Positions 1 to 5,570 are shown, counted from the stretch's first letter. The stretch: 5,857 nt of DNA from Ruminococcus sp. (GCA_003446315.1 DMBA01000343.1:1-5857), one strand, 5' to 3'. Numbers and translations are program-made. Notes: generated from the sequence alone by a model not told the origin.

Positions 1-353
1 ATACAGTTGTCAATACAGTTATGACACGGCATCCAGCAGCCCGTCATGCCGGAATTGGCTGCGTTGACGATCGCACCGCATTTCAGCGTTGTGATGTCGC
101 CCTGCCACAGATAGAGCCTGTCCGAAACGGGTGTCAGATCGGCAATATCCGTAATGCCCTTACGCTCCGTCATGGCAGTGAGAAATGCATCTTCTTCCTG
201 TAAAAAACGTGCATCTGCCTGCTTCGCCTGCCGAATATTGACAAGACTCCTGTAAAGCCGGAACTGATCCTGTTCATTTTCGGGGATCTCGATCCGGTTC
301 AGGTCATCCCGTTCCGAAAGCAGATAATCTATCAGGAATTTAAGTCTGTTCAT
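1..353 (-). CDS. Zinc-type macrodomain protein-ADP-ribose hydrolase, N-terminal part (cut by window edge)
   Basis: The 117 visible codons read from ATG at 353 to the left edge; the C-terminal half lies outside. The first ~75 residues are a charged helical N-terminal region typical of the bacterial Zn-macro family. The macrodomain then starts with the ADP-ribose-binding signature GDITTL (85-90) and IVNAANSGMTGC (95-106), followed by PCHNCIDNC (109-117). In this family a C-x4-H-x-C set binds the catalytic zinc, matching C106, H111 and C113 here. Family members remove ADP-ribose from modified proteins in the cytoplasm; full length is usually about 260-270 residues. The gene follows the DUF1848 gene by about a dozen bases and is probably co-transcribed with it. 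A second ATG at 356 is possible (adds one Met), but the AGGAAGG at 361-367 is spaced better for 353. Family assignment is firm; the true substrate is unknown. Confidence 0.9.
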   Translation of the reverse strand, partial: MNRLKFLIDYLLSERDDLNRIEIPENEQDQFRLYRSLVNIRQAKQADARFLQEEDAFLTAMTERKGITDIADLTPVSDRLYLWQGDITTLKCGAIVNAANSGMTGCWMPCHNCIDNC

Positions 354-360
354 CATTTCA

Positions 361-367
361 CCTTCCT
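361..367 (-). promoter_or_regulatory. Ribosome binding site of the macrodomain gene, overlapping the DUF1848 stop codon
   Basis: On the minus strand the sequence AGGAAGG lies 7 bases before ATG 353 (4 before ATG 356). Its first two bases are the last two of the TAG stop of the upstream DUF1848 gene (366-368). This arrangement suggests translational coupling between the two genes and supports reading them as one operon. Confidence 0.7.
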
Positions 368-1292
368 AAAACAATGTAAGCTGCCGGTCGATCCAGCTCG
401 TCTGATTGGCAGAATGGATTACTTCGCCGTCCTGCAAGCTGCCCACAAGAAACGGCGATTCCGGATCGTGCAGGCGCATATTTCGTTCAACATTGCTGTG
501 ATTATAATTCGCATAGCAGTATCTGCAAAAATGCCCGCAGGTATCATAAGCGCCGATATCTGAACCAAGAATGCAGGCACATTCTGTTCTTTGTGATTTC
601 TGCTTCGGGATCTGCAGGCGGCTGCCGATCGCGTGCTCAAAGGTTTGCTGCGTCATACAGCCGTTGCAGTCTACGCCGTATGGTGCGAGTTCGCTGCCCT
701 CGCCGCATGCTTTGATCGTGATATTGTACCGTCTGCCGATCTCTGCAAATGCCTTGCCGATCGTGATGCGCTCCTGCGGTGTGACGGTTCTTGCCTGCGG
801 AAAGTTTCGCTGCACTTTCTCATACAGATCAATAAAGCTGATGACACAGACCTTCGTGTATCCGGAGAGCGTTTGGCACATTTGCGCAAAATCATGCAGA
901 TGCCGTGTCAGTGTATAAGTGCCGTCCAGAAAGATCGGGTCATAACGCCAGCCGACACAGTCGATCCCGACTGATTTGGAAAGCGTGATAAAATCCTGCA
1001 TGACGGTTTCTTTCGGCGGGACATGCGGTTCGATCTCTTTGCCGTAAGGCGTGATCGTAACAAACCAATACTGATGATATTGCCGCAGCGCTTCAAGATG
1101 CATCAGCATCGGGTGCGGATTCTTCGTGCAAAATGCGATGCAGTCTACAACATCAGGATTCAGTTCATAACGTGTGATCCAATCAGGGCGGTAAGGATTG
1201 CGCACCAGCACAAAGCCTGCACGCAGCCGGTTCAGAAACCATTTGGCATAAAAAGCCGGAATATCTGTGCGCATTCCGGTATTGATAATCAT
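366..1292 (-). CDS. DUF1848 family protein with a C-terminal radical-SAM-like CxxxCxxC motif
   Basis: A 308-residue protein, the usual family length, beginning with the family's conserved start (MIINTGMRTDIPAFY). Other conserved blocks are FVLVRNPY (27-34), CTKNP (55-59), WFVTITPYG (76-84), GWRYDPIF (114-121) and CVISFIDLYEK (149-159). Near the C-terminus CGHFCRYCYAN (252-262) has Cys252, Cys256 and Cys259 in the CxxxCxxC spacing that binds the 4Fe-4S cluster of radical SAM enzymes, although that motif is normally N-terminal. More cysteines (196, 209, 212, 238, 240) could hold a second metal site. The start has AAAGGAGG at 1301-1308, 8 bases upstream. No reaction is established for the family as far as I know; a redox or radical enzyme acting on a macromolecule is an inference. 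It sits upstream of the macrodomain gene on the same strand and diverges from the polymerase gene. Confidence 0.9.
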   Translation of the reverse strand: MIINTGMRTDIPAFYAKWFLNRLRAGFVLVRNPYRPDWITRYELNPDVVDCIAFCTKNPHPMLMHLEALRQYHQYWFVTITPYGKEIEPHVPPKETVMQDFITLSKSVGIDCVGWRYDPIFLDGTYTLTRHLHDFAQMCQTLSGYTKVCVISFIDLYEKVQRNFPQARTVTPQERITIGKAFAEIGRRYNITIKACGEGSELAPYGVDCNGCMTQQTFEHAIGSRLQIPKQKSQRTECACILGSDIGAYDTCGHFCRYCYANYNHSNVERNMRLHDPESPFLVGSLQDGEVIHSANQTSWIDRQLTLF

Positions 1293-1315
1293 GGCAGTGC
1301 CCTCCTTTCTGTTCC

Positions 1316-1344
1316 ATTATAACAGATTTTTCTGAAATACACAA
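1316..1344 (-). promoter_or_regulatory. Probable promoter of the DUF1848-macrodomain operon
   Basis: On the minus strand there is a perfect TATAAT (1316-1321) preceded by TGT, an extended -10 (TGn). A weak -35, TTGTGT (1339-1344), lies 17 bp further upstream. Transcription would start about 1309, giving a very short leader that includes the AAAGGAGG site. The weak -35 may be compensated by the extended -10. No LexA-type box overlaps it. Confidence 0.6.
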
Positions 1345-1383
1345 GCTGTTTCATGCATAAAACGGATCACAAAGCGGAAGCAC

Positions 1384-1402
1384 ACCGGAAATAACCGGAA
1401 AT
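1384..1402. repeat. Two 9-bp direct repeats, ACCGGAAAT, period 10
   Basis: ACCGGAAAT occurs at 1384-1392 and 1394-1402, one helical turn apart and just upstream of the polymerase -35 element at 1415. Such spacing would suit an activator or a cooperative binding protein, but two short copies may also be chance. No regulator is identifiable. Confidence 0.3.
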
Positions 1403-1414
1403 TGCAAAAAGCGC

Positions 1415-1443
1415 TTGACTTTTTTTCGATTGTCTGCTATAAT
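1415..1443 (+). promoter_or_regulatory. Sigma-A-type promoter of the lesion-bypass cassette
   Basis: TTGACT (1415-1420), a 17-bp spacer that opens with a T-tract, then TATAAT (1438-1443) preceded by TGC, an extended -10. The predicted start is about 1450, inside the LexA-type operator immediately downstream. It serves the polymerase gene starting at 1505 and, with no promoter visible between them, the YolD-like gene. Confidence 0.85.
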
Positions 1444-1447
1444 ATAG

Positions 1448-1467
1448 AAAAGAACATTCGTTCTTTT
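1448..1467. promoter_or_regulatory. LexA (DinR) SOS operator
   Basis: A perfect 20-bp inverted repeat with arms AAAAGAAC and GTTCTTTT around ATTC. The core GAAC-N4-GTTC is the Gram-positive LexA/DinR box. It begins 5 bp after the -10 TATAAT and covers the expected transcription start, where a bound repressor would block initiation. Together with the Y-family polymerase downstream this strongly implies DNA-damage induction. The lexA gene itself is not in the window. Confidence 0.88.
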
Positions 1468-1504
1468 GTGAAAGATAAGGCATCTTTTTGAAAGGGGTGG
1501 CACG

Positions 1505-2986
1505 ATGCGGCAGTATATTTGTATTGATCTGAAAAGTTATTACGCTTCCGTGGAATGCGTTGCGCGCGGCATGAATCCGCTGAATACCAATCTTGTCGTT
1601 GCGGATCTCAGCCGCACGGAAAAAACGATCTGCCTTGCGGTTTCACCAAGTCTGAAAGCCGGCATCGGGATTCCGGGCAGACCTCGCCTCTTTGAAGTGA
1701 TCCGGATGGCTGCACAGGCAAATGAACTGCGGAGAAGGCGTGCGCCCGGTCAGCAGTTTTCCGGGAAATCCTGCTTTGCGGATGAACTCGCAGCACATCC
1801 GGAATATCAGCTTGATTATATCGTGGCGGTTCCCAGGATGCGAAAATATATGGAAGTCAGCACGCAGATCTATCAGATCTATTTGAAATATATTGCGCCG
1901 GAAGATATTCATGTGTATTCCGTCGATGAGGTGTTTATGGATGTCACGGATTATCTGAAGACTTATCGCTGCACCGCACACGATCTCGCAATGCGGATGG
2001 TGCGGGATGTCCTGCAACAGACCGGCATCACTGCGACTGCCGGGATCGGAAGCAATTTGTATCTTGCCAAGGTCGCAATGGATATTGTAGCGAAAAAAAT
2101 GCCGCCCGATCAGGATGGGGTGCGCATCGCAGAACTTGACGAAATGGCATACAGACAGCAGCTTTGGGGGCATCAGCCGATCACGGATTTTTGGCGCATC
2201 GGCAGCGGAACTGCAAGACGACTGGAAAAAGAACATATCTATACAATGGGGGATCTGGCGCGGTTTTCGGAATTCGGTGAGGATCGGCTGTTTCAGATCT
2301 TCGGAGTCCATGCGGAATTGCTCATTGACCATGCATGGGGCTATGAACCGTGCAGGATGTCTGCTATCAAACAGTATCAGCCGCAAAAACACAGTCTGTC
2401 ACAGGGGCAGGTGCTGTCTGCTCCTTATGGATTCGGGAAAGCACGGCTGATCTGTATGGAAATGATCGACCAGCTTGTGCTGGAACTTGTCCGGAAACAA
2501 CTTGTCACAGATACGGTGGAAGTCCTGATCGGGTACGATCATACAGGCATTCCGGCGGATTATCACGGTCAGCTCGTGCAAAACCATTACGGGAAAAAAG
2601 TGCCGAAATCTGCACATGGGCTGCTGCATCTGGATGGGTATACTTCATCTTCCAGAATCATTTCGGCAGCGGCAGTCCGGATCTTTGAAAGAGAAGCAAA
2701 TCCGGCATTATTGGTGCGGCGGCTGAATGTCGTTGCACATCATGTCATTCCGGAACAGCTTGCCGAAACGCGCCCGCTGCAATTCGGTCTGTTTGATGAT
2801 ACGGAAGCACTCATGCGCAGACAGGAACAGGAAGCACATATGCGCAAAAAAGAACGCCGCTTACAGGAAGCCGTTTTGATGCTCAAAGAAAAATATGGGA
2901 AAAATGCCGTTCTGCGCGGAATGAATTTTCTGGACGGCGCAACTGCACGGGAACGGAATGCACAGGTCGGCGGACATAAAGCGTAA
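1505..2986 (+). CDS. Y-family translesion DNA polymerase (UmuC/UvrX-like)
   Basis: A 493-residue error-prone polymerase that copies past damaged template bases. The palm signatures are visible: IDLKSYYASVE (7-17) gives catalytic Asp8 and the likely steric-gate Tyr13, and YSVDEVF (138-144) gives Asp141 and Glu142. A helix-hairpin-helix thumb follows (about 229-252, WRIGSGTARRLEKEHIYTMGDLA region), then the little-finger domain (about 295-415). QFGLF (426-430) fits the QxxLF sliding-clamp-binding motif. A charged helical tail (431-493) ends in GATARERNAQVGGHKA, a tail I recall from Firmicutes UvrX-type proteins. Start ATG 1505 has AAAGGGGTG at 1491-1499. An SOS operator lies in its promoter, and the YolD-like gene follows after 24 bp; this pairing is the UvrX-YolD arrangement known from Bacillus. 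Function is secure; Pol IV versus Pol V naming is a matter of convention. Confidence 0.96.
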   Translation: MRQYICIDLKSYYASVECVARGMNPLNTNLVVADLSRTEKTICLAVSPSLKAGIGIPGRPRLFEVIRMAAQANELRRRRAPGQQFSGKSCFADELAAHPEYQLDYIVAVPRMRKYMEVSTQIYQIYLKYIAPEDIHVYSVDEVFMDVTDYLKTYRCTAHDLAMRMVRDVLQQTGITATAGIGSNLYLAKVAMDIVAKKMPPDQDGVRIAELDEMAYRQQLWGHQPITDFWRIGSGTARRLEKEHIYTMGDLARFSEFGEDRLFQIFGVHAELLIDHAWGYEPCRMSAIKQYQPQKHSLSQGQVLSAPYGFGKARLICMEMIDQLVLELVRKQLVTDTVEVLIGYDHTGIPADYHGQLVQNHYGKKVPKSAHGLLHLDGYTSSSRIISAAAVRIFEREANPALLVRRLNVVAHHVIPEQLAETRPLQFGLFDDTEALMRRQEQEAHMRKKERRLQEAVLMLKEKYGKNAVLRGMNFLDGATARERNAQVGGHKA

Positions 2987-3010
2987 GGGCGCTTGGAGAG
3001 GGGAGTATAT

Positions 3011-3415
3011 ATGAATGATTATTCTGATGTCATGCTGCATCCGCGGTATTGCTTGCAGCATCATGCGGCTATGTCCGAAACCAGCCGCGCTGCACAGTTT
3101 TCTGCTTTCGCTGCGCTGGCTGGTTTTGATGAGGATATTGATGAAACAGCACGCCTGACGGATCCGTTCACTGCACGCGCTGATGACGATATTGCGGCAT
3201 TGGATGCGGCGTTTCAGAAATTGCTGCAAAAAGCATCTGAACGTCCCAAAGTCACAATTCTCTATTTTCTGCCGGATGCACATAAGGAAGGCGGGGCGTA
3301 TCTGACCTATACAGGACGGTTCCGGCATTATGATGCTGCATCCGGCAAACTGTATTTTACCGATCAGACTGTGATTTTTTGGCAAAATATTGTGCATATT
3401 ATGTTTTTATTATAA
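3011..3415 (+). CDS. YolD-like protein, partner of the Y-family polymerase
   Basis: A 134-residue protein of the YolD-like family. Characteristic stretches are MSETSRAAQFSAFAAL (21-36), the GFDEDIDETARLTD region (38-51), and a second half with VTILYFLPDAHKEGGAY (81-97) and TGRFRHYD (100-107), predicted as beta strands. Family members are usually encoded next to UvrX/UmuC-type polymerases and are proposed to assist them in the manner of UmuD, although they are unrelated to LexA-type peptidases; the mechanism is not established. ATG 3011 is preferred over an in-frame TTG at 2993, because the purine-rich GGAGAGGGGAG (2995-3005) sits at proper distance from 3011 and would be inside the gene with the TTG start. 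The last codons (from 3371) are AT-rich and encode a hydrophobic end (FWQNIVHIMFLL), unlike the acidic end I expect. No terminator hairpin is evident downstream. Confidence 0.88.
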   Translation: MNDYSDVMLHPRYCLQHHAAMSETSRAAQFSAFAALAGFDEDIDETARLTDPFTARADDDIAALDAAFQKLLQKASERPKVTILYFLPDAHKEGGAYLTYTGRFRHYDAASGKLYFTDQTVIFWQNIVHIMFLL

Positions 3416-3464
3416 ATATCAGACAGCAAATCACAGCAAAACGTATAAAAGATATAAAACGCAC

Positions 3465-3493
3465 TTGATTTTTTTGGAACACTGTGATATAAT
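3465..3493 (+). promoter_or_regulatory. Promoter of the expansin-peptide operon
   Basis: TTGATT (3465-3470), 17-bp spacer opening with a T-tract, then TATAAT (3488-3493) preceded by TGA, an extended -10. The predicted start near 3500 gives a leader of about 87 bases, within which I see no convincing riboswitch or attenuator. The gene's ribosome site GGAAAGGAAG is at 3571-3580. Confidence 0.8.
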
Positions 3494-3586
3494 AAATCAT
3501 ATAGCAATCGGATGAGGGGGTGTGCTGCAAAGATCGGTGTATGCTGCCACAAGTTGTTGAATGAATAGACGGAAAGGAAGATTGAT

Positions 3587-5200
3587 ATGCAGAAACTGAA
3601 CACCATTTCCAAAAGAATGACAGCGGCTGCTGTTGCCGGCATGACGGCTGCACTATGCCTGAGTGCGCAGGCTCTTGCAGACAGCAATGATGTGTCACTG
3701 AACATGTCGATGTATGCCGGCGGTTCCCGGATCGGTATGGAATTCACGGTCAGCGGTGCCGGAAATATCGGAGATTATGCGGTTTATCTGGATGACACCG
3801 AACTGGAGCCGACAAGTGCCGGTACATTTGTTGCAGATGAAAATGCAATGAACATGACCAAAGTGCATACGGTATCTGTGGTGAAAGACGGTACAGAAGT
3901 GAAAAATGCAGAGATTTCCGTTCGCAGTTATTTGCAGGAGATCCTGAACACAGACAGTTATTCCGATTATCACGCACTTGCAAAGGCGATTCTGATGTAC
4001 GGCGGCGCGGCGCAGGAATACTTCAATGCGGACACGGATCATCTCGCAAGCGCCGGCATCACCGGTGCGGATTATGCGGATGTTTCTGTGAATGCAACTG
4101 CCTTTGATAAAGAAGCATTCAATGCAATGCTCGCAGATGCGCCCGTCAGCTATTACGGCATGAACCTCTCGCTGCTGTCGGAAACAACATTCCGCCTGTT
4201 TTTCCGGCTGAATACGGATACGGAAATGGCTGATGCGATAGACTATCTGGATGATTTTACCTTTGGAAATTCTTCCCCGACGATCAAGGAAAACGGTTCC
4301 AATTATGTCGAGGTCTATACACAGGTTCCCGCTTCCAAGCTCTCCGATACCTATACCTTCACAAACCAGTCCGTTTCGGCTGATTTCAGCCCGGAACAGT
4401 ATATTGCAGCCGCTATCGCTTCGGATCAGACTGCGCTCAGCAATGTGTGTAAAGCACTTTATGCCTATGGTGAAGCGGTAAATGCGGTCGAAACAGGCAC
4501 ACAGCCGGTATCCAATGAAAAATGGGAATCGGATACCGTACACTCCGGCAGACTGACATTCTATGACTATGAGAAGGGATGCGCTAATCTGGATGACTAT
4601 ATCGCTGACAATGAACTGTATATTGCTGCGCTCACAAATGATGATGCCAATGAATATGAAAAATATATCGGCGGATGCATCGAAGTAACATACCGCGATA
4701 AATCCGTTTATGCGATCGTCGGCGATATTATGCCGGTGAACAATCCGCAGAATCAGGGCAGACAGGCTGGTGACGTGGATCTGAACAGAGCTGCAAGCTC
4801 TGCACTGGGTTTGCAGCCGAATGACGGTGATCTGGATATCACATGGCGTATCGTCCCGCTTCCGACTGCTGACGATCAGCCCATCAGCTATATCGCAAAA
4901 GAAGGCACTTCCATCTATTGGGGCTGCATTCAGGTGCGGAATACAACATACCCGGTTGCCAAACTGGAATTCACAACCGGTGACGGGAACTATACCGAAC
5001 TGGACAAAAAACGTGACGGTGACGGCTATTTTATCAATTATTACGTCCCGCCGACCGAAGCGTTCGGTGCAGAGCAGGTAACATTCCGGATCACGGATAT
5101 CTACGGACAGACTGTGATAGATGAAAATGTGCAGATCCCGGCAAGCAGAGTTTCGTCTGATACACCGATCAGCGGAAGCGGCGTTCAACTGCCGAAATAA
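3587..5200 (+). CDS. Secreted bacterial expansin (EXLX1/YoaJ-like) with an unnamed duplicated N-terminal module
   Basis: A 537-residue exported protein. Residues 1-31 form a signal peptide (K3, K9, R10; hydrophobic 11-27; cleavage after AQALA). Residues about 36-303 hold two related units, each a beta-rich part ending in a helical segment: RSYLQEIL...KAILMYGGA (113-141) and EQYIAAAI...KALYAYGEA (270-297). I know no name for this module. Residues about 318-424 match the expansin double-psi beta-barrel domain (T324, D380 and D398 aligning with EXLX1 T12, D71 and D82). Residues about 433-537 match its CBM63-like cellulose-binding domain (AKEGTS, YWGCIQVRN, RITDIYGQ, final SGVQLPK). Expansins loosen plant cell-wall polysaccharides without hydrolysis. 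Two usual aromatics differ: EXLX1 Y73 is M382 and W125 is Y444. No dockerin, sortase signal or lipobox is present, so free secretion is likely. A small peptide gene follows after 24 bp. Confidence 0.9.
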   Translation: MQKLNTISKRMTAAAVAGMTAALCLSAQALADSNDVSLNMSMYAGGSRIGMEFTVSGAGNIGDYAVYLDDTELEPTSAGTFVADENAMNMTKVHTVSVVKDGTEVKNAEISVRSYLQEILNTDSYSDYHALAKAILMYGGAAQEYFNADTDHLASAGITGADYADVSVNATAFDKEAFNAMLADAPVSYYGMNLSLLSETTFRLFFRLNTDTEMADAIDYLDDFTFGNSSPTIKENGSNYVEVYTQVPASKLSDTYTFTNQSVSADFSPEQYIAAAIASDQTALSNVCKALYAYGEAVNAVETGTQPVSNEKWESDTVHSGRLTFYDYEKGCANLDDYIADNELYIAALTNDDANEYEKYIGGCIEVTYRDKSVYAIVGDIMPVNNPQNQGRQAGDVDLNRAASSALGLQPNDGDLDITWRIVPLPTADDQPISYIAKEGTSIYWGCIQVRNTTYPVAKLEFTTGDGNYTELDKKRDGDGYFINYYVPPTEAFGAEQVTFRITDIYGQTVIDENVQIPASRVSSDTPISGSGVQLPK

Positions 5201-5224
5201 TTTTTGACGAAAAGGAGAATCATA

Positions 5225-5338
5225 ATGGAAACTCGTTATATCAGCCCGGAATTGGAGATCATTGTGTTCGAAACAGAAGATGTCATCACAACTTCCGATC
5301 CGACCAAAAACAATGACACTGATACGGAAATTCTGTAA
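5225..5338 (+). CDS. 37-residue peptide of a recurrent clostridial type (YxxPELEI...EDVITTS)
   Basis: The frame begins METRYISPELEII, continues with VFETEDVITTSD and ends in the polar, acidic tail PTKNNDTDTEIL. It is a real gene by several signs: AAAGGAG at 5211-5217 with a 7-base spacer, a 24-bp gap from the expansin stop, tandem TAA stops (5336-5341), and an intrinsic terminator starting 15 bases later. The Y-x-x-P start and the EDVITTS block resemble short proteins I recall as widespread in Ruminococcus and relatives (memory, unverified). There is no signal peptide, membrane segment or cysteine. The YxxP element recalls lasso-peptide leaders, but no lasso processing genes are seen here. 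The function is unknown; precursor peptide, regulator or secretion partner are all open. Co-transcription with the expansin is likely. Confidence 0.8.
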   Translation: METRYISPELEIIVFETEDVITTSDPTKNNDTDTEIL

Positions 5339-5352
5339 TAAACACGACCGGC

Positions 5353-5391
5353 ACGACCGCATTCCACTCTGATGGGATGCGGTCGTTTTTT
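5353..5391 (+). terminator. Strong intrinsic terminator ending the expansin-peptide operon
   Basis: A 14-bp stem (5353-5366 pairing with 5373-5386, one G-U pair at 5363/5376) with a 6-base loop CTCTGA, followed by six T (5386-5391). It is GC-rich in the middle and lies 15 bases after the peptide stop codon. An extra copy of the 8-mer CACGACCG (5343-5350) precedes the one in the left arm (5352-5359), which could allow a minor alternative pairing. Confidence 0.93.
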
Positions 5392-5441
5392 ATGAAGAAG
5401 TATCAGAAATAAACGGAAAATCGTTTGGTCTGTCCAAATCT

Positions 5442-5471
5442 CAGAACCGGTTACCGGCAGACAGGGTTCTG
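5442..5471. repeat. Nested inverted repeats upstream of the ABC ATPase promoter
   Basis: CAGAACC (5442-5448) and GGTTCTG (5465-5471) form a 7-bp inverted repeat with a 16-base loop, ending 3 bases before the -35 element. Inside it CCGGT-T-ACCGG (5447-5457) is a perfect 11-bp odd palindrome. The placement just upstream of a promoter suits an operator; no cognate regulator is visible. Confidence 0.4.
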
Positions 5472-5474
5472 TGC

Positions 5475-5503
5475 TTGACTTTTTTTTCATTCAGTATTAT
5501 AAT
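5475..5503 (+). promoter_or_regulatory. Promoter of the SufC-like ATPase gene
   Basis: TTGACT (5475-5480), 17-bp spacer opening with seven T, and TATAAT (5498-5503). The predicted start near 5510 gives a leader of about 60 bases. It lies after the terminator of the previous operon, so this gene begins its own transcription unit. Confidence 0.85.
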
Positions 5504-5570
5504 ATGTATATTGGGGAAAATAGCCCTGTTAGATTCTTCGCATTTTTCGAATGAAAGGGAAGTAACTGCT

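Noticed and set aside
261..275. LexA-like GAAC ... GTTC inside the macrodomain gene
   Set aside because: The half-sites are 7 bases apart rather than 4 and lie within coding sequence.
1333..1353. TGAAA ... TTTCA imperfect inverted repeat in the divergent promoter region
   Set aside because: Short arms with a mismatch in AT-rich DNA and no matching known operator; likely chance.
1643..2392. A 249-codon open frame on the minus strand opposite the polymerase gene
   Set aside because: The plus-strand polymerase carries all catalytic motifs; the antisense product has no recognisable motif and no ribosome site.
2993..3010. Upstream in-frame TTG start for the YolD-like protein
   Set aside because: It would put the ribosome binding site inside the gene; ATG 3011 has correct spacing and gives the family's expected N-terminus.
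3416..3464. Searched for an intrinsic terminator after the YolD-like gene
   Set aside because: No GC-rich hairpin precedes the T-run at 3469-3475, which is part of the next promoter; some read-through into the expansin operon is possible.
3512..3568. An 18-codon leader ORF (MRGCAAKIGVCCHKLLNE) in the 5' leader of the expansin gene
   Set aside because: There is no ribosome binding site before its ATG and no amino acid run that would suggest attenuation.
3650..3661. Possible lipoprotein Cys (C24) in the expansin signal peptide
   Set aside because: The preceding residues AAL do not fit a lipobox, and a standard signal peptidase I site AQALA follows.
3695..5362. A 555-codon open frame on the minus strand opposite the expansin gene
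   Set aside because: It is the antisense shadow of a gene with biased codon use: the translation is rich in Cys, Ile, Arg and His, has no domain signature and no ribosome site, and it also crosses the peptide gene.
5551..5565. A four-codon mini-ORF (MKGK) overlapping the ribosome site of the SufC-like gene
   Set aside because: It arises from the purine-rich ribosome site itself and lacks one of its own; probably coincidence.
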